From: Solimonas terrae
Lineage (GTDB): Bacteria; Pseudomonadota; Gammaproteobacteria; Nevskiales; Nevskiaceae
DNA length: 64,000 nt
NCBI RefSeq assembly: GCF_011067135.1
Contig: NZ_JAAMOW010000007.1
Coordinates: 124,001-188,000 of the forward strand
Direction: 5' to 3'
The notes below the pieces were generated by a model. It ran no database searches. It was not told where the DNA came from and worked only from the letters and a program-made list of their open reading frames with translations. Positions 53,702 to 61,800 of the stretch are shown piece by piece (the first letter of the stretch is position 1; each line of letters opens with the position of its first letter). The position numbers and the translations under genes were made by a program.

Positions 53702-53818
53702 CAGTGGCTCTGAAGTCCAGAGACGCTGCCATCCGTGAACGGCAATACGCTGCATAACAGCGCCTTCACGCTCAGCATCAATCAAAAGAACTCTACAAAA
53801 CGCAGGGAGAAGATGTGC

Positions 53819-55141
53819 ATGAGTGATAGACACATAAGCCGTCGTTCCGTTCTCGCTGGCGCCATCGGCGTCGCCGGTCTTTCCACCATTTCGCGGTTAA
53901 CCCCAACGTTCGCCACGGATCGTGCTCCATCCCGTGGATTTCTTTGGGGCTGTGCAACGGCGGGACATCAAGTCGAAGGCAACAACATCAATGCGGACTT
54001 CTGGGTCTATGAGAATGTAAAGCCAACTCTCTTTGCCGATCGGTCCGGTGACACGTGTGATCACTATCACCGCTACGAAGAGGACATCGCACTGACAGCG
54101 ATGCTCGGGTTCAATTGCCTGCGCTTGAGTATTGAATGGAGCCGTATCGAACCAGAAGCCGGCAATTTCTCCGAGGCTGAGCTCGACCACTACGAACGTG
54201 TTCTGGAGACCTGCCGGAAGCATGGAGTGGCTCCTTTCGTAACCTACAATCATTTCACCACGCCGCGATGGTTCGCATCTCGTGGCGGGTTCACGACACC
54301 CGACAGTGCCGATCTCTTTTCCCGCTTCGCTGAGAAAGCGACATCGCGGCTCGGCCATCTCATCGAAGCCGCTGCGACATTCAATGAACCGAACCTTCTG
54401 CAGAGCGTGTTCTGGCGGAAGAAATCACTCGCCGGCTCGCCAACGGCGCTGCAGATGGGCGCCGCTGCGGCCATGGCGACCGGCTCCAAGCAGTTCACCA
54501 CTTTCTATAGCGGTGATCCAGTCATCGCGCTTCCACACTACCTTTCGGCTCACGAAATGGCGTACGCGGCGATCAAGGCCGGCCCCGGCGACTTTCCAGT
54601 CGGTGTGACCCTAGCCATCTCAGATGAGCAGGGTGTGGGCCCGAACAATTTGGCACGGCTGCGGCAGAAAGAGTCCTATGGCGTTTGGCTGAGCGCTGCA
54701 TCGAAATCCGATTTCGTCGGCGTACAAACCTATTCCAGGAACCGTACAGGCCTCCATGGGGATCTCGGACCCGAACCCGGAATCGAGCTTACGCAGATGG
54801 GCTACGAGTACTACCCGCAAGCGCTCGGCGCCACGATTCGATATGCCGCGGCCGCGACCGGAAAGCCGGTTTATGTCACCGAAAACGGAATAGGCACTGA
54901 GGATGACAGCCGGCGCATCGCATTTATCGACACAGCCATCGCCGAAGTAAAAAAGTGCATCGACGATGGCATCGACGTTCGCAGCTACATCCACTGGTCG
55001 CTGCTCGACAACTTTGAGTGGATTTATGGCTATCGCCCCAAGTTTGGCCTGGTTGCAGTTAACAGAACGACTTTCGAGCGGACCCCGAAGCCAAGTGCTT
55101 GGCATCTCGGCGCGATCGCTCGCAACGGCATGGCTCGATAG
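53819..55141 (+). CDS. Tat-exported GH1 glycosidase
   Basis: A 440-residue glycoside hydrolase family 1 enzyme. The start has AGGGAG nine nt upstream. The N-terminus carries a twin-arginine signal (HISRRSVLAGAIGVAGLSTI). The acid/base Glu is in ATFNEPNLL and the nucleophile Glu in VYVTENGIG; FLWGCATAGHQVEG, IEWSRIEPEAG and WSLLDNFEW also match. It should act folded in the periplasm on a beta-linked glycoside. Galactonate-pathway genes downstream suggest galactose or fucose is released, but glucose cannot be excluded from sequence. Confidence 0.92.
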   Translation: MSDRHISRRSVLAGAIGVAGLSTISRLTPTFATDRAPSRGFLWGCATAGHQVEGNNINADFWVYENVKPTLFADRSGDTCDHYHRYEEDIALTAMLGFNCLRLSIEWSRIEPEAGNFSEAELDHYERVLETCRKHGVAPFVTYNHFTTPRWFASRGGFTTPDSADLFSRFAEKATSRLGHLIEAAATFNEPNLLQSVFWRKKSLAGSPTALQMGAAAAMATGSKQFTTFYSGDPVIALPHYLSAHEMAYAAIKAGPGDFPVGVTLAISDEQGVGPNNLARLRQKESYGVWLSAASKSDFVGVQTYSRNRTGLHGDLGPEPGIELTQMGYEYYPQALGATIRYAAAATGKPVYVTENGIGTEDDSRRIAFIDTAIAEVKKCIDDGIDVRSYIHWSLLDNFEWIYGYRPKFGLVAVNRTTFERTPKPSAWHLGAIARNGMAR

Positions 55142-55464
55142 CCGCGGCGACGCACCACGGATTGACGCTCGTGCAAGGCAGTCCGACTGGCCTCAAGGGC
55201 GGCTGGATCTTCGTGATCCACCAGTATTCGAGCGAAATGGCTCAAAATTTCTGGACGGCGATTTACGCCTTCTCGGCCTGTGTTGCATTGACGATTGTCG
55301 TCAGCTGCTTCAGCCGTCCTCGCGCTGATCACGAACTCGCCGGCCTCGTCTACTCACTTACACCGAAGCTTCAGAGGGTGGAATCACGCTGGTGGATTCG
55401 ACCCAAAGTGCTCGCCATTTTCGTTCTGTCTCTGGCTTTCATCCTCAACGTATTATTTTGGTGA
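55142..55464 (+). pseudogene. C-terminal remnant of a sodium:solute symporter
   Basis: The frame right after the GH1 stop encodes ATHHGLTLVQG, then GGWIFVIHQYSSEMAQNFWTAI, SCFSRPRADHELAGLVYSLTP and a last transmembrane helix. This resembles the end of SSS-family sugar symporters. Only about 105 of an expected 500-600 residues remain and there is no proper start. An upstream ATG at 55099 lies inside the GH1 gene. The N-terminal part was therefore deleted, with the break at or close to the GH1 stop codon. Confidence 0.75.
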
Positions 55465-55470
55465 CATCGT

Positions 55471-55692
55471 ATGGGTTTCGACATTCGAGTGCCGGTCGGA
55501 CTACTACTTCTCGTCGTTGGCTGCCTACTTGTAGCTGCAGGACTATTCGAAGGGGCAGGCCCCCGCGTCGTTGGTATCAACGTAAGTCTTTTCTGGGGGA
55601 TAGTCATGGCGCTCTCTGGCGCGGTCCTGCTTCGCCTTAGCTTCTACGCCGCTCGGGCAACAAAGGGGCCCAATGTTTGCCGCCGTCCGTAA
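55471..55692 (+). CDS. Small membrane protein next to the symporter relic
   Basis: A 73-residue protein, MGFDIRVPVGLLLLVVGCLLVAAGLFEGAGPRVVGINVSLFWGIVMALSGAVLLRL, with two transmembrane helices separated by a short loop. Small proteins of this type commonly follow sodium:solute symporter genes, so it may be the intact companion of the broken transporter before it. Function unknown. It may be free of selection now that its partner is lost. Confidence 0.6.
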   Translation: MGFDIRVPVGLLLLVVGCLLVAAGLFEGAGPRVVGINVSLFWGIVMALSGAVLLRLSFYAARATKGPNVCRRP

Positions 55693-55755
55693 GTAGGAGT
55701 TCGGCTTGTCACACCACCGCCGGTCATTTCTCCCTTCGATAGAACCAGTCAGCAA

Positions 55756-56901
55756 ATGAATCAGCTCGCCCGTATTGAAACATTCCGTGTTCCGCCTCGC
55801 TGGCTGTTCGTTCGTGTTGAGACAGACGACGGCCATGTCGGCTGGGGTGAGGGCAGCCTCGAGGGACACACGGAGGCTGTCGAGGGAGCATTCGCCTCGC
55901 TGCGCGATCGCTTCGTGGGAACTTGTGCCGAACGAATCGAAGACATTTGGCAGGTTGCGTATCGTCTTGGCTTTTATCGAGGTGGGCCAGTCCTGATGTC
56001 GGCACTGGCCGGGCTCGACCAAGCGCTTTGGGATCTCAAAGGAAAGATGCTGGGCGTCCCAGTCTGGCAGCTGCTCGGTGGTCGCGTCAGAGACAAGATT
56101 CCGGTGTATGCGTGGATCGGCGGAGATTCGCCTACTGAAGTAATCGAAGCTGCCCAACGCCGTCTTGAGCAGGGCTTCCGCGCCATCAAAATGAATGCGA
56201 CAGGGGAACTCGGCTGGCTCGATAGTGCGAGCACATTGGATGCAACTGTTGAGCGTGTTGCCAGTGTTCGCCGCCTTGGACTTGATGTCGCCGTGGACTT
56301 TCACGGCCGCGTGCACAAGCCAATGGCTAAACAGCTCGCTGCCCTCCTCGAACCAGTCAAGCCGCTCTTCATCGAGGAACCACTGTTATCCGAACATCCG
56401 GAAGCCATTCGCCAGCTCTCTACGCTGACCACGCTGCCCATTGCGCTCGGCGAGCGACTCTACAATCGGTGGGATATTAAACCGTTCCTGGAATCCGCAG
56501 CGGTCGACATCCTGCAGCCGGACCTTTCCCATGCAGGTGGAATATCAGAGTGCCGGCGTATCTCAGCGTTTGCCGAAGCATACGACGTCGCCATAGCACC
56601 CCATTGTCCCTTGGGGCCAATCGCATTGGCGGCCTGTATGCAGCTCGCGCTATCAACGCCGAATTTCGTTATTCAAGAAATGTCGCTGGGCATCCACTAC
56701 AACACGCAGCAGTACGATCTTCTGACATACCTGCAGAATCCAGAGGTCTTCTCCATCAACGATGGCTTCGTGGCGGCACTAACGGCTCCAGGACTCGGCA
56801 TTCAGGTTGACGAAGAGCGGGTGCGTGATGCTGCAAGAGGCTCTCATATCTGGAGAAATCCGGCATGGCGTGGTCATGACGGGAGTGTCTGTGAATGGTA
56901 A
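55756..56901 (+). CDS. dgoD: Galactonate dehydratase-like enolase-superfamily enzyme
   Basis: A 381-residue enzyme of the mandelate racemase/muconate lactonising group. Metal ligands are Asp in VAVDFHGRVH, Glu in FIEEPLLSEH and Glu in IALGERLYNR; the catalytic His is in APHCPLGPIALAA, and the Lys strand is AIKMNATG. The pattern and length match D-galactonate dehydratases. It would dehydrate D-galactonate to 2-dehydro-3-deoxygalactonate. It overlaps the SDR gene by 7 nt and stands upstream of the kinase for its product, so the pathway reading is well supported by neighbours. Confidence 0.85.
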   Translation: MNQLARIETFRVPPRWLFVRVETDDGHVGWGEGSLEGHTEAVEGAFASLRDRFVGTCAERIEDIWQVAYRLGFYRGGPVLMSALAGLDQALWDLKGKMLGVPVWQLLGGRVRDKIPVYAWIGGDSPTEVIEAAQRRLEQGFRAIKMNATGELGWLDSASTLDATVERVASVRRLGLDVAVDFHGRVHKPMAKQLAALLEPVKPLFIEEPLLSEHPEAIRQLSTLTTLPIALGERLYNRWDIKPFLESAAVDILQPDLSHAGGISECRRISAFAEAYDVAIAPHCPLGPIALAACMQLALSTPNFVIQEMSLGIHYNTQQYDLLTYLQNPEVFSINDGFVAALTAPGLGIQVDEERVRDAARGSHIWRNPAWRGHDGSVCEW

Positions 56902-57671
56902 GCACGACGCTGCCAGAAGCGAAGCATCCCGCACGCCGAGTCGCGATCATTAGTGGCGGCCTTGGGGGCATCGGCGTGGCAACAGCCAAGCGCCTAGCCT
57001 GCGAAGGTGCCACGCTGATCATCGTCGATCTGCCAACCGCAGCTAATCATGACAACTTTGAATTCGTCGCATCTACGTGCTTAGAGTTCGGTGCGAGTCG
57101 TGTCGAGCACTTCTACTGCGACATCTCTGACGAGCAACAGGTTTGCGCGATCTTTAGCTCGACTATGGAGAAGTTCGGGCGTATCGATGTCGTCGTCAAT
57201 AACGCTGGGCTCATGATCCACAAGCCGCTAGTCGAATTGACCGCCTTCGATTGGAAGACTGTCCTGGACATCAATCTGTTGGCACCGGCCAATTTCGTTC
57301 GCGAAAGCTTCCGCGTCATGAAAGCGGGATCTGCGATCATCAATGTTTCCAGCGTTCACGCTATCAGCACTACCGAGCTCATGGCGCCTTACGCTGCTGC
57401 AAAGGCGGCACTCTTGTCACTGACTCGCAGTGCAGCAATCGAAGGGAAACCCCTCGGAATTCGAGTAAATGGGGTCCTCCCCGGCGCAATAGACACGCCA
57501 ATGCTTTGGTCAAATCCCAATATTGCGTCAGGCGCCGAGCGGGTCGACCCGGAGTACATCGGCGCCCCAGAGGACATCGCTGAGGCGATCGCCTTCCTCG
57601 CCTCACCGCAGGCCAGCTTCATCACAGGCACGGCGCTGACCGTTGATGGTGGCCGACTATGTTCACTATGA
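56895..57671 (+). CDS. SDR dehydrogenase, probable galactose (or aldose) dehydrogenase
   Basis: A 258-residue classical short-chain dehydrogenase. The NAD-binding motif is IISGGLGGIGVATAKRL, followed by an Asp in IIVDLP (favouring NAD), NNAGLM, the catalytic Ser in INVSSVHAIS and YAAAK with Tyr and Lys. It lies within the dgo operon and overlaps both neighbours, so oxidation of the released sugar to its lactone is the most economical role. No sequence feature proves the substrate. Confidence 0.82.
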   Translation: MVSTTLPEAKHPARRVAIISGGLGGIGVATAKRLACEGATLIIVDLPTAANHDNFEFVASTCLEFGASRVEHFYCDISDEQQVCAIFSSTMEKFGRIDVVVNNAGLMIHKPLVELTAFDWKTVLDINLLAPANFVRESFRVMKAGSAIINVSSVHAISTTELMAPYAAAKAALLSLTRSAAIEGKPLGIRVNGVLPGAIDTPMLWSNPNIASGAERVDPEYIGAPEDIAEAIAFLASPQASFITGTALTVDGGRLCSL

Positions 57672-58627
57672 CCTGCCCAACGATGCAGACAGAGCGCGAT
57701 CTGGCGCAGCTGGTTGGCATTGATTGGGGAACGACACATCTACGCGCTTATCGGATCGCTGCCGGCGGTCAGGTACTCGAGCGCCGCGAGAGTAGTGCCG
57801 GCATCTTAACTATCCGCAACCAAGACTTTGTGTCCGCGCTACAGCCGCTCATCGCCGACTGGTACGCCCACACAAGACCTGGCCCGACGCTTCCGATGCT
57901 TCTGTGCGGCATGGTCGGCAGCCGGCAAGGCTGGTGCGAGGTACCATACCGCAGCTGCCCTTCACGCATCAGTGATCTCGCGAGTGCTCTGACAGCGGTC
58001 GATTCCCCTTGGGGAAAGGCGCTTTTTGTGGCTGGCCTCTCTACTGAAGACAAGCACCGTCGCTACGATGTCATGAGGGGCGAAGAGACGCAGATCTTCG
58101 GCTGTGAGCTCAGTGGGCAGAGGGCGATCATCGTGACGCCGGGAACACACAGCAAATGGTGCATCTCGAAAGATTCCACGATTGAACACTTCCGCACGTA
58201 TTTGACCGGCGAGATGTTTGCGTTACTGCGCAGCCATTCGAGCATCGGATGGCTTATGCCAGACGAAGATCGCACCATCCAGAACGAAGCATCATTCTTG
58301 GACGGCGTCCGTGAGAGCCGCCGGGAACCGAACTTGCTGCATTCCCTTTTCAGCGTCAGATCCGGCGCGCTATTCGACCAACGTGCCGCGGAAGCTCATT
58401 CCGCATATCTTTCTGGCCTTTTAATCGGCAGCGAGGTGCACGATGCGCTTCGCCGCTATCGTGCGAGTATGGTCAGTGTCGTCGCGACTGCGTCGCTAGG
58501 CAGACTATATGAAGCGGCAATTCTGGCGGCCGGAGGCACCGCAGTGCGCCGCATCGACGCTGAGTTGGCTGTGTGCCGCGGACTATGGAATCTGTGGGAA
58601 ACGCACCTGAAGCAAGCAAAGCCATGA
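57668..58627 (+). CDS. dgoK: 2-Dehydro-3-deoxygalactonokinase
   Basis: A 319-residue kinase of the DgoK family. The phosphate motif is LVGIDWGTTHLRAYRI; LLCGMVGSRQGWCEVPY and IIVTPGTHSKWC are also typical, and the C-terminus has AAILAAGGTAVRRIDAELAVCRGLW. The start at 57668 makes the coupled ATGA overlap with the SDR stop; an ATG three codons earlier is possible. It phosphorylates 2-dehydro-3-deoxygalactonate to the 6-phosphate. Its own stop makes another ATGA with the relic of the aldolase gene. Confidence 0.87.
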   Translation: MTCPTMQTERDLAQLVGIDWGTTHLRAYRIAAGGQVLERRESSAGILTIRNQDFVSALQPLIADWYAHTRPGPTLPMLLCGMVGSRQGWCEVPYRSCPSRISDLASALTAVDSPWGKALFVAGLSTEDKHRRYDVMRGEETQIFGCELSGQRAIIVTPGTHSKWCISKDSTIEHFRTYLTGEMFALLRSHSSIGWLMPDEDRTIQNEASFLDGVRESRREPNLLHSLFSVRSGALFDQRAAEAHSAYLSGLLIGSEVHDALRRYRASMVSVVATASLGRLYEAAILAAGGTAVRRIDAELAVCRGLWNLWETHLKQAKP

Positions 58628-58700
58628 CCCACTCCACGCACTGGGAACAGGCATCACGCCCCTCCCTCGGCTGGCGATATTGCGCGGCATCAGCAACGGG
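58624..58700 (+). pseudogene. 5' relic of a KDPGal aldolase gene
   Basis: ATGACC at 58624 overlaps the dgoK stop. The next 70 nt align with the start of the intact aldolase at 61143: both share ATGACC, CTGGGAACA, TGGCGATA and CGCGGC in the same order and spacing. One frame reads MTHSTHWEQA, and after a frameshift another reads LAILRGIS, the family motif. Similarity then stops. It marks where the original dgoK-coupled aldolase stood. Confidence 0.7.
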
Positions 58701-58799
58701 GGCGCGTCACCCGCGTTGAGCAGGGTTTGACCGCGAACTGCGCAGACCTCTCCCGGCGCCATTCCGCGCTCTGCTCTGAAAAGAGATACCAAGATAATT

Positions 58800-58817
58800 A
58801 ACAGTTGATTAACTGTT
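58800..58817. repeat. Perfect inverted repeat beside operator copy 4
   Basis: AACAGTT-GATT-AACTGTT is a perfect 7-bp inverted repeat with a 4-nt spacer, seven nt upstream of the operator-like motif. It may bind a second regulator. I did not see it beside the other three copies. Confidence 0.45.
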
Positions 58818-58823
58818 CATAAT

Positions 58824-58838
58824 TGATAATATCGTCAT
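58824..58838. promoter_or_regulatory. Operator-like motif, copy 4 (diverged)
   Basis: TGATAATATCGTCAT keeps the TGATAAT half and GTCA, with C for T at position 10. It lies upstream of the SnoaL relic in the same relation as copy 1 to the intact SnoaL gene (58 nt from motif start to SnoaL GTG there; about 150 nt to the relic's recognisable part here). It may now serve amidohydrolase 2. Confidence 0.5.
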
Positions 58839-58974
58839 TAATTATATCGCTGAAAGGACGCCACCGGACCTCTAAATGGAGCACGGCTGAAGGAATTCCG
58901 CCTGTGTCGTAAATGTAGTTTGCCTCGCATGCGCTCGGCGGGATACGCCTCGAGAAGCAGGAGGAGACAACGCG

Positions 58975-59200
58975 TAGTGGATACGCAAATTGCGAAGATC
59001 GAAATTGCCGAGCTGACAAGCAGCTGGACACTATTTTTGCGATCAAGGACGCCGCAACAAGCTGGCCAATACTGGCATGGCTGCCAGCACGATTTCCGAT
59101 TTCGATCGGCTGAGTCGATGGCCCACGTAAGAAGCTGGTGGCAGCGTCGCAGAAACTAGCCGCCTACAAGGACAACCTAGTCAGGCGCACTGGCTCGGTG
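58975..59200 (+). pseudogene. Frameshifted SnoaL-like relic
   Basis: One frame reads IAKIEIAELTSSWTLF, matching AKAEIAEVVNNWTFF of the intact gene at 43088. A second frame gives a weak STIS match to GTIS, and a third reads LVAASQKLAAYKDN, matching FVAASENASKGKN. The order and spacing agree with the intact protein, so this is a decayed copy with several frameshifts. It stands directly ahead of amidohydrolase 2. Confidence 0.6.
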
Positions 59201-59241
59201 TTTTGTTGCTGGCGTGACCTCCAATTGAACGGGAGAAGTAC

Positions 59242-60837
59242 ATGGGCAATCCAGAGAGAGGACGCGAGGCTTCTGAAGATGTGGGGTCCTGGCAAACAAG
59301 GCGCGCGTTCCTCAAGCGAGCGGGAGTCGGCGCCCTCCTCTTCGGTGCTGGCGGTGTCGCGAGCAGCGTACTCACTCAGGAACTGAGGCCTAAGACACCG
59401 CCACGGGTAGTCTTCCCGCCAGCGGCCCCACTCAGGCTGCATTCGGTAACAATTGTCGACCCGCTCGACGGAAGCAAGACACCGGACATGTCGATACGGA
59501 TCGCTAACGGTTTGATCGAGTCGATCGTACCGGCCGATCAGGCACCGCGGGAAACCTCGGAGATGATCATCGACGGCGCCGCGCGCTTCGCGGTGCCCGG
59601 TTACAACAACATGCACGTTCATACGATGCAGCTCGACGACCCAGAGCTCGCGTTCGCCAGCTTCCTGGTCGAAGGCGTCACGGGCATCCGCCAGATGGCG
59701 GGTTCGCTGGAGATGCTGAGAAACCGCGCTGAGCAGCGCTTGCCCCTTGACCAACACGCACCACGTCTGCTCCAAATGCCGGGCGCTCTGCTTCTGCCAT
59801 ACAACGCCGGAACGCCACAAGAGGCGCGACGACAAATCGCGCTTCAATGGGATGAAGGCGCCGATTTCATCAAACTGATCCAAACTGAGCGTGAAGTATT
59901 CTTCGCCGCGGTCAGTGCGGCGCATCGGCAGGGGCTCCGCATCGCCGGTCATCTCCCGCCCTCGATTAAGATGAGTGAAGCCGCCATCTCCGGCTTTGAC
60001 TGTGTTGAGCACTTGGGGACCAGCAGCAATCTCTGGATCGAGTGCTCGCGGAATGCGGATCAGCTCTGGCGGGAGAAAGATAAGAGTATTGCAATGCCTG
60101 CGTGGATCGGCCCCAAGGCCGGTGAATTCATCGCGAATCATTTTACCAGCTGGATCATAAGGCACGCGCTCAATGTCGGCCCCAAGGAGCTCGATCTCTT
60201 AGACAGGGCGCTCGATACATATGACGATGGGAGAGCCCAAGCGCTCGGCCAGCTATTGATGCACAAAAGCACCTGGCAGAGTCCGACACTCGTTGGCACG
60301 CGCAAGAAGTACCGTCTCGACGATCCGATTTATCGAACGGACCCTTGGCTCGCGGCAATGTCGGACGCCGATCGGAAGCTACACCTCGAAATGGTCGACG
60401 AATTTCGACACCGGTCAAAGAGATATATCGAGGTATACCATCGATATTACGAGGCGAGCCTGCACACTGTGGGCCTGTGGAAAGCGGCAGGGGTAAAGTT
60501 TCTGAGTGGAACAGATGAATCGGTCCGTGCGCCTGGGCAGTCTCTTCAATTGGAGTTTGAAGAACTGGGGAAAGCCGGCCTGTCTCCGCTCGATATTCTC
60601 CGATCAACGACGATCGATCCCGCGAGCTATCTTGGACGCACAGACACCATGGGCCGTGTTGCGGAGCGAATGAACGCCGATGTCTTGCTGCTTGATGCCG
60701 ATCCGCTGGCTGCTGTCGAGAATCTGCGCGCCGTGAGCCTGGTTGTTCGCGGCGGCCACGCTTTCACGACCGCCGAACTGGTAGCACGCCTGACCAAGCT
60801 CGCCGGGAGGCCGGTACCTCCGGTAACCCTGAACTGA
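59242..60837 (+). CDS. Exported amidohydrolase 2 (paralogue of amidohydrolase 1)
   Basis: A 531-residue metal-dependent hydrolase with a twin-arginine-like signal (WQTRRAFLKRAGVGALLFGAGGVAS). Ligand motifs match amidohydrolase 1: NNMHVHTMQLD, GADFIKLIQ, IAGHLPPS, CVEHLGTSSNLW and LSGTDESVR; the stretch VEGVTGIRQMAGSLEMLRNRAEQRLPL also parallels SGVTGFRQMSGSLVLLQQRREGTLPI in the first copy. The end TMGRVAERMNADVLLLDADPLAAVENL is equivalent too. One copy uses a lipoprotein signal and the other a Tat signal. Substrate unknown. Confidence 0.86.
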   Translation: MGNPERGREASEDVGSWQTRRAFLKRAGVGALLFGAGGVASSVLTQELRPKTPPRVVFPPAAPLRLHSVTIVDPLDGSKTPDMSIRIANGLIESIVPADQAPRETSEMIIDGAARFAVPGYNNMHVHTMQLDDPELAFASFLVEGVTGIRQMAGSLEMLRNRAEQRLPLDQHAPRLLQMPGALLLPYNAGTPQEARRQIALQWDEGADFIKLIQTEREVFFAAVSAAHRQGLRIAGHLPPSIKMSEAAISGFDCVEHLGTSSNLWIECSRNADQLWREKDKSIAMPAWIGPKAGEFIANHFTSWIIRHALNVGPKELDLLDRALDTYDDGRAQALGQLLMHKSTWQSPTLVGTRKKYRLDDPIYRTDPWLAAMSDADRKLHLEMVDEFRHRSKRYIEVYHRYYEASLHTVGLWKAAGVKFLSGTDESVRAPGQSLQLEFEELGKAGLSPLDILRSTTIDPASYLGRTDTMGRVAERMNADVLLLDADPLAAVENLRAVSLVVRGGHAFTTAELVARLTKLAGRPVPPVTLN

Positions 60838-60862
60838 AGGAGTGCTCCGGCGGCTTCCGTAA

Positions 60863-61084
60863 ATGCACAGATTCGATGGCAGGCAGTTCCTAGCCGCATG
60901 TTCCGCTGCGACCACAATTTTCCTTACCAGGGTAACCGCGGCGGCCGAAGCGATGGAGCTTGCCCCGCGCGATCAAAATCTGGTCTGTATGACCGCTACT
61001 TTATTACGCGACGCCGTCGAGAGGATTCTTAATCGGACGCTGCATACTCTTGCCCGCATCGGGCACCAACTTACTGGACGATAA
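60863..61084 (+). CDS. Short reading frame with signal-like N-terminus, possibly a remnant
   Basis: A 73-codon frame, MHRFDGRQFLAACSAATTIFLTRVTAAAEAMELAPRDQ, whose first 30 residues look like a Tat-type or Sec signal. The rest has no family I recognise. It lies alone in the 305-nt gap between amidohydrolase 2 and the aldolase. Given the three relics nearby, it may be the 5' end of a deleted exported enzyme. Confidence 0.35.
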   Translation: MHRFDGRQFLAACSAATTIFLTRVTAAAEAMELAPRDQNLVCMTATLLRDAVERILNRTLHTLARIGHQLTGR

Positions 61085-61142
61085 CTGCTGTGTGCAGGGG
61101 ACCGCTGAAACCATGGAATACGGGCATGGATGTAAATGCGGC

Positions 61143-61790
61143 ATGACCAACACCATGCGCTGGGAACAAGCGCTCGCGACGCTGCCCTTGGTGGCGATAC
61201 TCCGCGGCCTCACACCCTGTGAATCACTGCAAATTGCGGGTGCGCTCCTGGAAGCCGGCTTTCGGTGTCTCGAGGTTCCGCTAAATTCACCCAATGCGCT
61301 GGACAGCATCACGAAGATCCGGGGGCGATTTGGTGACACGTTAGCCATCGGCGCCGGCACCGTCCTCAGCATCAGCGACGTGTCGGCAGTCGCAAAGGCC
61401 GGCGCGATCTTCATCGTCACGCCTAACACAAATCTGAAAGTTATTGAGGCAGGGAAGGCGGCAGGCCTAGTTGTCGTTCCGGGCTGCGCAACGCCCTCTG
61501 AAGCGTTCGCCGCGCTCAGTGCAGGCGCGGACGCATTGAAGCTTTTTCCGGCTGAAGCATTGCCACCAGCCACGGTGAAAGCATGGACGGCGGTATTGCC
61601 GGCCAGTTGCCAGCTCTTGCCCGTGGGAGGCATCACTCCGACAGGCATGAAGGCGTATCTTGATGCCGGCGCAACGGGATTCGGCATCGGATCTTCCATC
61701 TATGCCCCCGGATCTGATCCGACGCTCGTTGGCGAGCTCGCAAAGCAGTTCGTGCAGGCGTGGCATGCCTTGCGTAGCAGGGGCAACTAA
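61143..61790 (+). CDS. dgoA: 2-Dehydro-3-deoxy-6-phosphogalactonate aldolase
   Basis: A 215-residue class I aldolase of the KDPG/KDPGal family. The motifs are LPLVAILRGLTPCESLQIAGALLEAGFRCLEVPLNSP (with catalytic Glu), AIGAGTVLS, the Schiff-base Lys region IVTPNTNLKVIEAG / ALKLFPAE, and LLPVGGITPTGMKAYLDAGATGFGIGSSI. Start 61143 gives the family length; the frame is open to 61050 without homology. It would cleave KDPGal to pyruvate and glyceraldehyde 3-phosphate. It stands 2.5 kb from dgoK, next to a relic of its own 5' end. Confidence 0.9.
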   Translation: MTNTMRWEQALATLPLVAILRGLTPCESLQIAGALLEAGFRCLEVPLNSPNALDSITKIRGRFGDTLAIGAGTVLSISDVSAVAKAGAIFIVTPNTNLKVIEAGKAAGLVVVPGCATPSEAFAALSAGADALKLFPAEALPPATVKAWTAVLPASCQLLPVGGITPTGMKAYLDAGATGFGIGSSIYAPGSDPTLVGELAKQFVQAWHALRSRGN

Positions 61791-61800
61791 GCCAAGGACA

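Larger units (their letters stand above)
58701..59241. other. Degenerate intergenic region
   Basis: Together with the aldolase relic this is a gap of over 600 nt between dgoK and amidohydrolase 2. It is AT-rich near 58790-58850, where an inverted repeat and operator-like motif copy 4 lie, and carries a SnoaL relic from about 58975. No intact gene is seen. Confidence 0.6.

Noticed and set aside
60863-61084. Remnant of an intradiol dioxygenase
   Set aside because: The signal-like N-terminus and PRDQNLVC vaguely recall such enzymes, but no ligand motif is present, so no family is assigned.
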